This document shows positions 20,690-33,440 of a stretch of DNA of 64,000 bases, piece by piece; the first letter of the stretch is position 1, and every line of letters begins with the position of its first letter. The DNA lies in assembly GCA_963920575.1 (NCBI GenBank), contig OY986969.1, forward strand, positions 12,044,615-12,108,614, written 5' to 3'. The DNA is from Narthecium ossifragum (Eukaryota; Streptophyta; Magnoliopsida; Dioscoreales; Nartheciaceae). Both the position numbers and the translations under genes were made by a program. The notes under the pieces were generated by a model. The model had not been told where the DNA came from. It saw only the letters and a list, made by a program, of their open reading frames with translations, and did no database searches.

Positions 20690-21896
20690 GAAAAGTTGTT
20701 GCCCGTGAACGATAACGTAGATCAAATTAGGAGTAAGAAAGGATCTACTAAAGATAGCTTGTCCACATCAGATCTAGGAGTTCAACAATAAGAACAAGAG
20801 GAGATGGAGCTTAATAACAATGTACGTCCCTTGGAGGAGTACGCGAGGCCTACTATTTCTACCTCACCTTCATGCATCACGTTACCCGCACATGCTAGGA
20901 ATTATGAACTTAAAAATCTACATTTTTTTATGCTTCCTGAATTTCATGGTTTACCTTCTGAAGATGCACTGACTTTTGTGAAAGATCATTATGCTACTAT
21001 TCAGCCTTTTCCTCTAGGTGGCATTACTGAAGATCAACTGAGGATGCCATGACTACCAACTTGAGGAGGCAAATTCCAAATTTTCATGATGGACTAAATC
21101 TTTCTTGTCAGACCATGGCAGATAATGCTACAGTTGGAGTGATGTTCAAAAAGACACCACCAGAGGCATATAAAATTTATGAGATGCTAGGATCCAACTC
21201 GCAGTAGAGAGACACGAGGAATAAGGCGAGAGGCATCTATGAGCTTAACCAGAATGACGACATGGCAAGGCAGATCGCATCATTCAACAAGAAGATGGAC
21301 ACGATGATGTCCACACAAGCAAAATCAGTTGAGGTTTCTTCAATTTGCAATATTGTTGGTCATAAGTTTGATTCATGTCCTTCTGGTAGTGAATTTTCTG
21401 AATATATGTAAAAACAAGCTAATTTGATGAATGCTTATAACCCGAGACTTAGATTTGATCCGTATGCAAATACTTACAATCCTGGTTGGAGGGAACATCC
21501 GAATTTTTCATGGAAAAGTACTGCTAATGTTAGTATGCCTTCGGCAATTATTCAACATGAAGCAGCATTAAAGAATGCGGCAACATCCATTGGAAAGTTG
21601 GAAGTTCAAGTAGGATAGCTTGCAGATGCTGTACGAGCCCACATTCCAGACAAATTTCCAAGCCAACCTGAGCAAGCGAAAGCAGTTACAGTTCTTCATT
21701 CAAGTAAGATTATTGATAATAAGATTAATGCTGAAGTTACTGATGAGTGTACTGATGATAAAATTGAGGAAGTCGAGAGGGAAGAGTGCTCGGAAAGGCA
21801 ACCGAAGACCATATCTGCTTCTGAGAATGAAAAGAGAGGAATTTCAGATCCTGAGGTTCCTCACAGCAATCCTCGACCATTCCTTTTCCAGGCCGC
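20690..21896 (+). pseudogene. gag: E gag (deleted and broken)
   Basis: Pieces in different frames recall Athila Gag: LPEFHGLPSEDALTFVKD and FPLGGITEDQLRM (20935-21050), then a jump that removes most of the capsid core. Later come the linker pieces NPRLRFDPYANTYNPGW (21440-21488) and AALKNAATSIGKLEVQVG (21565-21618). Stops fall at 21051, 21205 and 21411, among others. It cannot give a capsid. Confidence 0.75.
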
Positions 21897-22547
21897 TTGA
21901 AGAAAGCCAAAATTGATAAGTCAAATTCTGAAATTTATGATATTTTATCTAAAGTTAATGTGAACTTGCCATTGCTTGATGTGATTAGGAACATGGCCGC
22001 CTTTCCAAAGTTCTTCAAGGAATTAAGTACGTATAAGCGTAAGTATGAGCCGCATGAAAAGGTAATGGTTTCAGAGACGGTAAGCACAGTACTACAAAAG
22101 AAGCTTCCACCCAAGCTTAAGGATCCAGGGAGTTTTAACATTAGTATTACTGTTGGTGATACAAAAATAGGCGAGGCAATGCTTGATTTGGGAGCCAGTG
22201 TTAATTTCATGCCTTACTCTGTTTTTCTTCAGTTAGGTATGGGTGAATTAAAACCTACTATGATGTCTCTACAGGTTGCAGATCGTTCAATTAAATATCC
22301 ATTAGGCATTGTAGAAGACATCTTAGTACAAGTTGATAAATTAATTATCCCTGCTGATTTTGTGATGTTGGATATGGATGATGCACCCTTGCATGATAGA
22401 AATTTACTGATTTTGCTTGGACGTCCATTTATGGCTATAGCAAAGACTATGATTAATGTGCATGATGGCAAGCTAAGCATGACAGTCTTAGGTGAAACGG
22501 TTGAATTTAAAGTGTTTGATTCTGTCATATCCCTCAAATTCTTTTGA
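21897..22547 (+). pseudogene. pol: E aspartic protease region
   Basis: This open frame of 216 codons has KVNVNLPLLDVIRNM, then KLPPKLKDPGSFNI. The retropepsin active site in Athila form is MLDLGASVNFMPYSVF (DLGAS, about 22180-22225), followed by ILLGRPFMAIAKTMINVHDG. It ends at a TGA (22545-22547). The polyprotein resumes in another frame at about 22492-22956, upstream of RT. The start shown is only the first in-frame ATG. Confidence 0.85.
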
Positions 22548-24180
22548 TTGTTTCTCAATAGATGTATTAGATTCAATGGTGCTTTCTAATTTCAGACAGG
22601 AGCTAGTTAAGACTGCATTGGAAGCGGCATTGATGATGGAAGAGGAGGACACGGCAGCCCTTGAGGCATTAGAACCAAACCCCCCTAATGGATTTCGGTT
22701 AGATATGCTAGACACCTCTCATTTTAAAATGGTTTCATCAATAGTATCTCCACCTAAGCTTGAGTTAAAATCTCTTCCTTTTAATCTGAAATATGCATAT
22801 CTTGGTGAGAATGAAACCCTACCTGTGATTATTGCTTCTGACATTACTCCATTGGAAGAGGAAAAATTATTGAGAGTTCTTAGGGAGCATAAAATTATTG
22901 AGATCCTACTATGTGCATGCATCACATTATGTTGGAAGAGGATGCCAAGCCTATAAGGGACGCCCAGCGTCGCCTTAATCCAAATATGAAAGAAGTTGTT
23001 CGAGCAGAGTTTCTTAAATTACTTGATATTGGTGTTATATATCATATTTCTGATAGCAATTGGGTAAGTCCAGTTCATGTAGTCCCTAAGAAATCGGGAA
23101 TAACAGATGTAAAGAATGAGAACAATGAGCTTATTATACCTACGAGGATGACAACTGGATGGCGTGTCTGCATCGATTATCGCAAGCTTAATCCAACGAC
23201 TAAAAAGTACCACTTTCCCTTACCTTTTATCGATCAAATACTTGAACGTTTAGCTGGCCACGCATTTTATTATTTTCTTGATGGATTTTCAGGTTATAAT
23301 CAAATAGCCATCACCCATGAGGACCAAGAGAAGACTACATTCACCTGCCCCTTTGGAACATTTGCGTATAGACAGATGTCATTTGGATTATGTAACGCAC
23401 CTGCTACTTTTCAAACATATATGATATCGATTTTTTCCGACATGATAGAAAGGTTTGTCGAGGTATTTATGGATGATTTTTTTGTCTTTGGGAATTCTTT
23501 TGATAATTGCCTTGAAAATCTAACATTGGTGCTTAAGAGATGTGAGGAGACTAATTTGACATTGAGCTGGAAGAAGAGTCACTTCATGGTAAGGCAAGGT
23601 ATTGTTTTGAGACATGTTATCTCTAGTAAAGGTATTGAAGTTGACCGGGCAAAAGTAGATTTGATTGAGAAATTGCTGCCCCTTACTTTTGTAAAGGGTG
23701 TGCGAAGTTTTTTGGGCCATGCAGGATTTTATCGCAGATTCATAAGAGATTTTTCAAAGATTGCACGACCTCTGTGTGATTTATTGGCCAAGGATGCTGA
23801 GTTTAAGTTTAGTAAAGCCTGTCTTTATGCTTTCAATACTTTAAAAGAGAAATTGATTACTGCACCTATTATTATACCTCCTGATTGGTCATTGCCCTTT
23901 GAGATAATTTGTTATGCGTTTGATTATGCTATAGGGGTTGTGTTAGGACAAAGGGTGACTAAGGTTTCTCATGCTATTTATTATGCAGGTCGTACCCTCA
24001 ATGATGCTCAAATCAATTATTCAACCACTGAGAAAGAATTACTTGTTGTTGTTTTTGCATTGGAGAAATTTCGCTCTTATTTGATTTGATCTAAAGTTGT
24101 TATTTATTCAGATCATGTAGCATTAAAATATCTACTAACCAAAAATGATACCAAGCCAAGGTTAATCAGGTGGATCCTGC
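22492..24180 (+). pseudogene. pol: E reverse transcriptase and RNase H
   Basis: The segment from 22492 has the Athila linker (PPKLELKSLPFNLKYAYLGE). The RT frame at 22911-24089 contains GWRVCIDYRKLNPTTKKYHF, MSFGLCNAPATFQ and the active site EVFMDDFFVFG, with FMDD in place of YVDD as usual in Athila. RNase H includes YYAGRTLNDAQINYSTTEKE. A TGA at 24087-24089 interrupts RNase H, which carries on in frame toward [10 protein letters not shown]. At least two frame changes break the ORF. Confidence 0.9.
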
Positions 24181-24182
24181 TG

Positions 24183-25569
24183 GTGCAAGAGTTTGATTTG
24201 GAAATAAGGGACAAAAAAGGGAGCGACAATGTAGTGGCAGATCACTTGTCGCGATTGGAGCACATGGCCGGCCCTAAGAATGTACTACCCATCCAAGAAT
24301 GTTTTCCCGATGAACAATTATTTTCTGTGAATGGTAAAGGGCCCTGGTATGTGGATATTGTTAACTATTTAGCTGGTAATGTTCTACGTGCTGATTTAAG
24401 TTCACAAGAAAAGAAAAGATTTTTGTCTACGGTTAGATATTACTTTTGGGATGACCCTTATTTATTTAAGCACTGTCATGATCAAATAATAAGGCGTTGT
24501 GTTCCAGAATATGAGCATGATGATATATTGAAATTTAGTCATGAATTAACTTGTGGATGACACTTTGGAGGTGGCTTTTAAAGTTCTTCAATCTAGTTTC
24601 TTCTGGCCTACCTTTTTCAAAGATGCGTTTAATTTTGTTGCTAAGTGTGACAGATGTCAAAGATCTGGGAACATAAGCAAACGGAATGAGATGCGTTTTA
24701 CAAATAATCTAGTGGTGGAATTGTTCGATGTTTGGGGCATAGACTTTATGGGACCGTTTCCTCCATCATATGGGTATACTTGTATTCTTGTTGGAGTGGA
24801 TTGAAGCAATTGCAACCAGGAACAATGATAGCAAGACCGTGGTGAGTTTCTTGAAAGATATGATTTTTACAAGGTTTTGAACACCTCGGACGATTATAAG
24901 TGATGGGGGGATGCACTTTTGCAATAAAGCATTTGATTGCTTGTTAAAGAAGTACAACATCACCCATCGGGTAACAACCCGTACCACCCTCAAACATCGG
25001 GACAAGTTGAGGTGAGCAATAGGCAAATTAAGACGATCTTGGAGCGAGTTGTAGGCACTACAAGGAAGGATTGGGCGACAAAATTGAATGATGTTCATTG
25101 GGCTTATCGCACTGCATCTAAGACTCCTATTGGTATGAGCCCTTACCGAATTGTGTTTGGCAAAGCATGCCACCTACCAGTGAATTTTGATATGAGGGAA
25201 GCTGGGGACATGAGGAAGATGCAATTCAATGAATTGGATGAGCTGCGGAATGAAGCGTACGAGAACACTAAAATCGACAAAGAAAGGACCAAGCTCTATC
25301 ATCACAAAGCAATACAACGGAAGGAGTTCACACCACGTATGAAAGTTTTACTTTACAACTCACAAATGAAATTCTTTCTAGGTAAATTAAGTTCAAGATG
25401 GACGGGCCCTTTCAGAATGAAAGGAATGACACAAGTCTCTCCTCATGGTGTTGTTGAAATTGAGAATGAAAGGAATGGGAGCAAATTCAAAGTCAATGGG
25501 CACCGTTTGAAATTGTATTTGGAAGGACATTCAGAAGTGGTGGATGCAGTGAATTTCGTTGAACCTTAA
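24183..25569 (+). pseudogene. pol: E integrase (broken)
   Basis: The RNase H end ([14 protein letters not shown]) runs into the integrase zinc region and CDRCQRSGN (24646-24672). The catalytic Asp lies in VWGIDFMGPFPPSYG. A deletion near 24800 joins VGVD to a shifted frame, then comes the second Asp in IISDGGMHF. The last frame (24937-25569) holds HPQTSGQVEVSNRQIK with the catalytic Glu and WAYRTASKTPIGMSPY, and ends WTGPFRMKGMTQVSPHG plus a tail. Three frames are needed to read it. Confidence 0.87.
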
Positions 25570-26733
25570 GATTTTGCAGTACGTCTTGCCTAGACGTTAA
25601 ATAAAGCGCTGGGTGGGAGGCAACCCACCAAGGTAACCTATTTTTAAGTTTCAATTTTTAGTTTTATGTTTTCTCTTTTGTTTTTCTTTTAGGTTTTCAA
25701 CCACCCGAAGGATTCTTTAGGAGATGTTCGCTTACTTTATCAGGTGGCCTCTTTCTTATTTAAATTATCTTGTATCTCCTTTACATGGAATTTTTGGACA
25801 GTCACCTCTTACATATGTTATTGTTTCGGATGCACACATTGAGGACAATGTTGATTTCAAGTTGGGGGGTGTAGACATTCATGACCTTATTCATACTACA
25901 TTGTGGGTTTAATAGTGTTAAATTGTACATAAGCTGAAATATTTATGCTTGTTATACATGTTGCTTTCACATGGATTGACCTATACATTGATTGCATGTG
26001 TGATAACCTGAAGGTAGAACATCATGTGATTCACACACGAACACTTTATATACGGTGGCAATTATAATCACCAGAGGAATGAGCATGCTATTGTAATATG
26101 GACCATAATTTCAACTTTAGCTAGTATGTTGAGTATTGCATGCAGAAAAAAAAAATTATGGAGCTTGAACAAGCTGTGCCTAAGCGACTATTAAGTGATC
26201 TATTGAGTAACCGGGTGTTCTTGTCTCAAGAAACGTGGAGCTCACGTGAAAAGGTAGAATTATTGATAGCTAAAAAAACTATTATGTGTTTTGCTAAGTA
26301 ATCGGGTCTCTGTGCATCAAGAAGCGGAGAGTGCTCGCGTAAAAAGGTAAAGTGTCTGATAGTTCAAAAAGAAAAGAAACAAAGCATGTTGTAGTTTAAA
26401 TGCGAGGGTTGGATGATTGGTCCGGAAGATAGTGGTGTGTTTAGACTAATGGTGGGTAGAAGTTGCTTCTGTATGTAACCTTTATTTGTCACGTCACATG
26501 TGTTCGTCTAGATGGTGATTAGCATGTTTGAAGTGTAGAAGTTAATTTCATGTTTTAGTAGCATGTGTATGAGGATAAGAAGTTTTCATACTTTGTGCTA
26601 AATAGAACACGATTGACCTGGTAAGGTAGAACTCTTATTATGCATATCTATAACCTTAGACCATTTGTGTGCTTAGTTATATTTTTATATGCTTAAAATT
26701 GCTAGAGACTAGCAATAAGCTGGTTGAGGGGTG
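25570..26733 (+). other. E 3' noncoding region with duplicated 91-bp motif and PPT
   Basis: The post-pol Athila string lies at 25591-25630. The string gaggacaatgttgatttcaa before ttggggggtg lies at about 25850. Two copies of a motif gagtaaccggg / ctaagtaatcggg, each followed about 45-50 bp later by a gctc(a/g)cgtgaaaagg-type string, start at 26205 and 26294 (91-bp period). The PPT ggttgaggggtg lies at 26722-26733. No envelope-like ORF is intact. Confidence 0.65.
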
Positions 26734-27838
26734 TGATCAGTGCATGAAAGTGCACTCTGAATAGCCTTATAACTAGTTTAATTACTAGATTTTTCATCCT
26801 TAATTAGTCTCTTTAGTACTATTTTTATACTTATATGTTGCTTCACAAAGTTATTTGGAGTGTGCAGGAAAGTGGAGCTAAAGAAGCAAAGATAGGTCAT
26901 ATTCAACATATTCAACAACACAGCTATACCTACTCGAAATGAACCAGATGATTTTCCATAAATTATTGGAAAGCTCTTGAAGTCTAGGTTGTGGAGAATT
27001 TTACGGTTCGTGATTTGGAGTTTCCTAGAGGAAGATATGCTATTTTTAGTACGAGAGGTGCAGACAAAGCAGTTATGGAAGAAGAAGATTGATTTAATGC
27101 TCAAAGGAATGATCTCCATCCTAGGAAGAGATAGATCTTCTAAGTGCATTTAATCCTAACAGAGAGAACGGATTGCAATGATCGATCATTTAATCTCACT
27201 CGAAAGGATCGATCATTTAAGTGAATTTTTACATGACAGAGAGCACGGATTGCAATGATCGATCTTCCTTCATGGAATGATCGATCATCCACGGGGCGAG
27301 ACCAACGACACAAGAAAAAGATCGATCTTCACATCATACTAAGATCGATCCTTTGCGGGCGTCACCAGCAACTAATGAAAAAGAACGATATGATCCTTAA
27401 AAGATCGATCTGAACCTGGGCGATCTGGAAGGGACCCAATTTACGGAGAAAGAAGATCGATCCTTTCCCAAAGAAGATCGATCTTAGTCGGGGCGAACCA
27501 GGTTGTGAAAATTGAGAAAAGAGAGAAGATCGATCTTTATCCTTAGAAGATCGATCTCTTGTCGAACGACCCGAAAACGAATGGACCAGATTTAATCCAA
27601 AGGCTGAAGTAAAGTTAGGGTTTCTTACCCATATTTAAGGAAGTCGTCCAAGACATACGAGGGGGGTCGGCCAGCACTATTGGAGGAGTTTTGAAGGCCG
27701 GAAAGAGGGCAGAAGACCGTACGAAGATCTAGGGTTTTTCTTTCTTATCTTTCTTATGAATATCTTGATTGTTTTTATGATGAACATGAGTGGCTAATCT
27801 CTTTGCTAAGGAACCGATGTAGCCCTAACTGAATCATT
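26734..27838 (+). repeat. E 3' LTR, truncated
   Basis: It begins TGATCAGTGCATGAAAG and follows the 5' LTR to the point equal to 19985, so the last ~630 bp are missing. The gatcgatc array is at 27110-27560. Differences from the 5' LTR are plainly more numerous than between the A LTRs, implying an older insertion. Confidence 0.88.
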
Positions 27839-27915
27839 CTAATCCCTTCAATTGGTATCAGAGCTATATCTCTATTTTTAATGGTGTAACAAACCTTAGA
27901 GGATCCTATCTAGAG
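27839..27915 (+). other. Second copy of F-type LTR end, PBS and leader
   Basis: Ctaatcccttca is followed by TGGTATCAGAGC (27853-27864) and a leader to the gag ATG. The same LTR end and PBS already occur left of E (18866-18885), so E plus flanks is not a simple insertion. Confidence 0.7.
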
Positions 27916-29665
27916 ATGGAAAACGTAGAGGGACAAGCTACCAATAGGCCACCATACTTCAATGGATCCAACTATATATATTGGAAAACCAAGATGGAGA
28001 TATTCATCCAATCTATGGATTACGAAGCGTAGTTGGTAATAGAGGATAAACCATATATCCCTATGAAAATTATTGAAGGTAAAGAAGTCCCAAAAACAAA
28101 GAGTGAGTACACCCCAATCGATCTCAAGAACCTTCAAACAAATGCCAAGGCCAAAAGCTTTCTGTTTTGTGCCCTTAGCCCTATTGAATTCCATAGGGTC
28201 TCTACATGCATATCAGCAAAAGAGATATGGGACAAGCTTGAGGTCACTTATGAGAAAACAAGCTGACTTAAAGAGACTAAAATAAGTATGCTTGTACATG
28301 AGTATGAACTCTTTTGCATGAAGAATGATGAAACCATTAGTGAGATGTTTACACGTTTTACTAACATATTAAATGTGTTGGAATCTCTTGAAAGAGTTTA
28401 TGCTAACGATGAAGTTGTGAGAAAGATACCATAGGTGTCTACCGAAGTCTTGGGATCCTAAAGTGACAGCGATCGAAGAAGCCAAGGATCTATCCAAGTT
28501 GTCACTCGATGAGCTCATAGGTTCTCTCATAACTTATGAGATGAACTTGAAGAGAAGCAAGAAAGAAGGAGATAAAAACAAGAAGATGGTTGCTTTCAAG
28601 TCATCTAGCAAAGACTCGTCCGATTCAAGTGAATGAGATGATGATGATGAATTGGCGATGATATCAAGAAGAATTCAAAAGATCTTCAAACGCCAAGGAC
28701 GAAAGAAATTCTTCAAAAAGAAATTCCCTAAAGGTGAAAAATACAATTCTACTGCTTTTAACTCAAATGAAATCATATGTTATGAGTGTAGGAAGCCCAG
28801 ACACATCAAGTTTGATTGTCCTCAACTCAAGAAGCCTTCAAAGAAGTAATTCAAGAAAAAGAAAGCAATGATGGCTACTTGGGGAGAAAGTGATGTGGAG
28901 ACCTCATCCGATGAAGAAGAACAAGAGGTAGCCAACATATGCTTAATGGCACATGGAGATAAGGAAGAAGAGGAAGATGAGGTAGAAGATGAGCTTACGT
29001 TCGAAGAACTTTTTGATGCTTATCATGCTTTAGCTAATGATTTCAAATTCCTTAAAAAGAAATACTATGCTACTTGTAAGGACTTGAAGAAAGTAGAATA
29101 AGAAAAATTAGATGACATGCATAGGATTGGAACCTTAGAAAAGGAAAACAAATGTATGCTAGAAAACAACTCTTGTGATACTAGTGACACATTTGAGGAG
29201 GAACTCAAGGATACTCAATATGAGCTCACCATATTAAAGAACACAAACTATGATATGCAAAGGGAATTTATCTACTTGAGGAAATCCAAGAGAGATCTCA
29301 CTCTTGAGGTTAATGACTTAAAAATCACTATAGCTAAATTCGTGAAGAGTAGAGACAAGCTAGATGAGATCCTTGATAGCCAAACGAGCTCCTTCAACAA
29401 GGAAGGAATTGGCTACAACCCTAGGAAGGTGAACAACCAAAAGAAGACTAGCTTTGTTAAAGCTTCTTCTCATCCTCCTAAGGTAGCACAAGCACCTATA
29501 TGTCATTGTTGTTGCAAAGTAGGCCACATTGCACCTAGTTGCTATCTCATGAGGCATGCTAATGCTAAGAAAATTTGGGCACCTAGACATTCATCTTCTT
29601 CTCTTATGCATAGTACTAATGCAAATGGACCCAAAAAGATTTGGGTAGCAAAAATCAAGATTTGA
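27916..29665 (+). pseudogene. gag: F gag
   Basis: The ATG at 27916 is followed by NRPPYFNGSNYIYWKTKMEI, the N-terminal DUF4219-like start, then the UBN2-type core (KSFLFCALSPIEFHRVSTC, ISAKEIWDKLEVTYE). Zinc knuckle 1 is CYECRKPRHIKFDC (28778-28819) and zinc knuckle 2 is CHCCCKVGHIAPSC (29501-29542), with an acidic coiled-coil region between. It ends WVAKIKI and TGA at the same place as in C and TR-GAG. In-frame stops at 28030-28032, near 28264, at about 28432 and 29098 plus frame slips break it. It is related to, but clearly diverged from, the C-family gag. Confidence 0.88.
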
Positions 29666-29685
29666 TCTCTTATTTGTAGGAGTGT

Positions 29686-32600
29686 ATGGGATCCAAGATC
29701 AAGACCAACACAAAGGCTAAAAGATGGTACATTGATAGTGGATGCTCAAGACACATGACGGGAGAAAGGAGCATGTTCTCAACCTTTCAATCCAAAGATG
29801 GAGGAATGGTGACCTTTGGAGACAATGGAAAAGGAAAAATAATTGGCAATGGCAATATTGGTAAAACCTCTTCCATTATTATTGAATATATTCTCTTAGT
29901 TGAAGGTTTGGAACATAATTTGCTTAGCATTAGTCAATTATGTGATAGAGGTAACAAAGTTATTTTTGAAGATTCAAAATGCTATGTTAAGAATGCTCTT
30001 AGTGATAAAATCTTGCTCGTAGGTCATCGTGATGGTAATGTATAAACATTTTATCTTGATGATCTTGTTTGCCATGATGATGTATGCCTTACGTCTTAAA
30101 TGATAATTCTTGGTTATGGCATAGAAGGCTTGGACATGCACACATGAATTTAATATCCAAACTTTATCGAAAAGACCTTGTTCTTGGACTTCCCAAAATC
30201 AAATTTGAGAAAGATAAGATTTGTGATGCATGTCAAAGAGGAAAACAAGTAAAATCCTCTTTCAAGCCTAAAGATGTAGTTTCCACCACAAGAGCATTCA
30301 AACTCATTCACATGGACCTTTTTGGACCAACGAAACCTACAAGCTTAGGTGGTAGATCATATGGTTTTGTACTAGTAGATGATTACACTAGATACACTTG
30401 GGTGATTTTCCTTGCACACAAAGATGAAGTCTTTGAGGAATTCACCAACTTTTTTAGAAGAGTCCAAAATGAGAAAGGTATTCTCATTACATGCATTAGA
30501 AGTGACCGTGGAGGAGAATTCAAGAATTCCCATCTAGAAAAGTTTTGTAATGACAACGGGATTTCCCATAACTTCTCATCATCTAGAACCCCTCAACAAA
30601 ATAGTGTTGTTGAAAGGAAAAATCAGACCCTACAAGACATGGCTAGAACTCTATTATGTGAGAATAATCTTCCTAAGTATTTTTGGGCCGAAGCAATTAA
30701 TACTTCTTTCCATGTGATCGATAGAGTAACTTTGAGACCTATTTTGAAGAAAACCCCCTATGAGCTTTGAAAAAGAAGAATTCCAAATATTGGGTACTTT
30801 AGAGCTTTTGGTTGCAAGTGTTTTATCTTAAACAATGACAAGGATAATCTTGCAAAATTTGATGCTAGAATCTTCAATAAAAGGATCTTAGTGGTTGAAA
30901 AATCAATGCATGTTACTTTTGATGAAATGATTATAGTTCATAGTAGAATTGATGGTAAAGATGATGATATTCCTAATGTCAATTCAAAAGATGTAGTAGA
31001 TGAAACCCAAAATGATGTCGAAGAATTGAATGATAGATTTGAGGAATCCATTGAAATTACACCTAGTGATCAACATCATGATTTGCCTACAGATTGGAAA
31101 TATGCATCCTCACACCCAAAGGAATTGATAATTGGTGAACCATCAAAAGGAATCCAAACTAGATCTCCATTAAATGCATGTGCAAATCTAGCCTTCTTAT
31201 CTGAAATTGAGCCCAAAACGATTGAGGAAGCACTAGAGGATGATCATTGGATCTTAGCAATGCAAGAAGAGTTGAATCAATTTGAAAGAAATGAAGTTTG
31301 GAATTTGGTACCTAGACTTTATGATCATCCCGTTATTGGTACTAAATGGGTTTTTAGAAACAAAATGGATGAATCGGGGACAATTACAAGGAACAAAGCT
31401 AGACTTGTTGCAAAAGGGTTCAATCAACAAGAAGGAATTGATTTTGATGAGACTTTTGCACCGGTAGCTAGACTTGAGGCAATAAGACTAGTTCTAGCTT
31501 TTGCATCTTAGAAAGAATTCAAATTGTATCAAATGGATGTTAAGAGTGCCTTCTTCAATGGTTTTCTAAAGGAAGAAGTCTATGTTGAAAAACCCCTTGG
31601 ATTTGAGGACTATAAATTGAGAGATCATGTATTCAAGCTCATTAAAACCTTGTATGGATTAAAACAAGCTCCTAGAGCTTGGTATGAAAGGCTTAGCAAA
31701 TTCTTGATGGATAATGATTTTTGTAGAGGAAAAATTGATACTACCTTATTTACCAAATCAAAAGGAAAAGATTTGCTCTTGGTTCAAATTTATGTTGATG
31801 ATATTATTTTTGGTTCTACAAATGATAAACTTTGTGAAGACTTTGCCACATGTATGCAAAGTGAGTTTGAGATGAGTTTGATGGGTGAACTCAATTATTT
31901 TCTTGGTTTACAAATCTTGCAAACTCGAAGAGGAATCTTTGTTAGTCAAGCCAAATACACTAGACACCTGCTCAAGAAGTTTGACTTTATCGAATCCAAA
32001 ATTTATAGAACCCCCATGTGTACAACACTCAAATTAGACAAGGGTAAAGATGGGAAACCCGTTGATCAAACACTTTATAGAAGGATGATTGGTTCTTTAC
32101 TTTATTTGACCGCTAGTAGACCGGACATCATGTTTAGTGTTTGTCTTTGTGCTAAATATCAATCTTGTCCTAAGGAATCTCATTTAGTTGTGGTCAAGAG
32201 GATCTTTAGATATCTAATATGAACCCAAAATTATGGTTTGTGGTATCCTAGAATATCATCTTTTGATCTAATTCGCTACTCCGATGCGGATTTTGCCGGA
32301 TGTAGGCTTGATAAAAAAAGCACAAGTGGTACATATCACTTTCTTAGTCATGCACTTGTTTCTTGGTTCTCTAAGAAGCAAAATTCAATTGCTTTATCCA
32401 CCATCGAAGCGGAATACATTGCAGCGGGTAGTTGTTGTGCATAATTACTTTGGATGAAAATGCAATTGGTAGATAATTACTTTGGATGAAAATGCATAAT
32501 TACAACATACATGTAGGCAAAATGCCCATTAGATGTGACAACACTAGTGCCATAAGCCTTTCTAAGAATCCCATCCTACATTCTAAGAATCCCATCCTAC

Positions 32601-32790
32601 ATTCTAGAACAAAGCACATAGAAATTTGACACCATTTCCTTCGTGATCACACACAAAAAGGAGATATTGCACTTGAATTTGTTAGCACCGAGCATCAAAT
32701 TGCGGATATTCTAACAATTCCCTTGAGTGAAGACAGATTTCTATATCTACTAAGGGAGCTTTGGATATCCAATGGATGTCCAAAATAAAG
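29686..32790 (+). pseudogene. pol: F pol: protease, integrase, reverse transcriptase, RNase H
   Basis: The order is copia type. The protease has WYIDSGCSRHMTGE (29728-29769). The pre-integrase zinc region is WLWHRRLGHAHMN to CDACQRGKQVKSS. The integrase D-D-E residues lie in IHMDLFGP, IRSDRGGEFKN and SVVERKNQTLQ. RT has [27 protein letters not shown] and the active site VQIYVDDIIFGS (about 31783-31818). RNase H has RYSDADFAGC and SIALSTIEAEYIAA. Stops fall at 30043, 30768, 31509, 32220 and 32442, with frame changes between. Two short tandem duplications (about 32440-32490 and 32563-32602) damage the RNase H end. The last recognisable codons are near 32788. Confidence 0.9.
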
Positions 32791-33440
32791 GAGCTAAAAG
32801 GAAAAGATATGGTCACCTCTTTATCTGCTTTTTATACAATATCCAACTTGAGTGCTAAATTTTGATAAATTGAGTGATTTTCATGATTTATGAGTTGTTT
32901 TTACTCATAATATTTAGTTACACGTGTATGCAAAGTTTTGTGTTGTTTTGATTTAAAAATAATTTTAAATTGAGTTTCAAAATTCACTTTCTGGAACAGA
33001 TGGTCGATCCAGACTTCCTGACGGTCGACCGTGCGTACATTCACACTTGACGGTCGACCGCCAACGCCTTGGATCGATCATGGGCTTTCATTTTTACACC
33101 TATCGTGTGCCATGGTCGACCGCCAACTTCCTCGGATCGACCGTGAGACTTTCTTTTTACACATATTTTGCGCTAACGGTCGACCGCCAACCTCTAGGAT
33201 CGACCGCCACGGATCATGTAACAACTTAAGTGAAGGCTTTTCAGTCATTTTCACATAATCTCCCCTTACAAACATCCCCCCGATCAAACCTTCATATCTC
33301 CCTGGTTCGACCGTGCCCTAGCCCCTCTCCAACGTCCACCATCTCCCTGGTTCGACCGTGCCCTAGTCCCCCTCTCCATCGTCTGCCACATCTCTGGTTC
33401 GACCACTCACTTCTCCTCTCCTCTCAAAACCCTAACTGAG
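32791..33440 (+). other. F post-pol spacer with ggtcgaccg motifs
   Basis: About 32887-33020 is homologous to the C element 3' noncoding region. From 33000 to 33210 there are eight or so ggtcgacc/gatcgacc motifs, and gttcgaccg recurs at 33305, 33350 and 33400. ORFs here are by-products of the repeats. Confidence 0.65.

Larger units (their letters stand above)
18894..27838 (+). mobile_element. E: Athila-type Ty3/gypsy element (defective)
   Basis: It has a 1723-bp 5' LTR, a tRNA-Asp PBS (20623-20637), Athila-like PR, RT, RNase H and integrase, the conserved post-pol string taaagcgctgggtgggaggc (25601-25620), a long 3' noncoding region, a PPT (26719-26733) and a truncated 3' LTR. Coding is interrupted by several stops, frameshifts and a gag deletion. 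It sits nine bases after the F PBS. Its right end is not a clean LTR end, so no TSD can be shown. Confidence 0.88.

Noticed and set aside
25724..25912. Small ORF after E pol as an envelope gene
   Set aside because: Only 62 codons, no signal peptide or clear membrane segment, and it overlaps the conserved noncoding ttggggggtg string.
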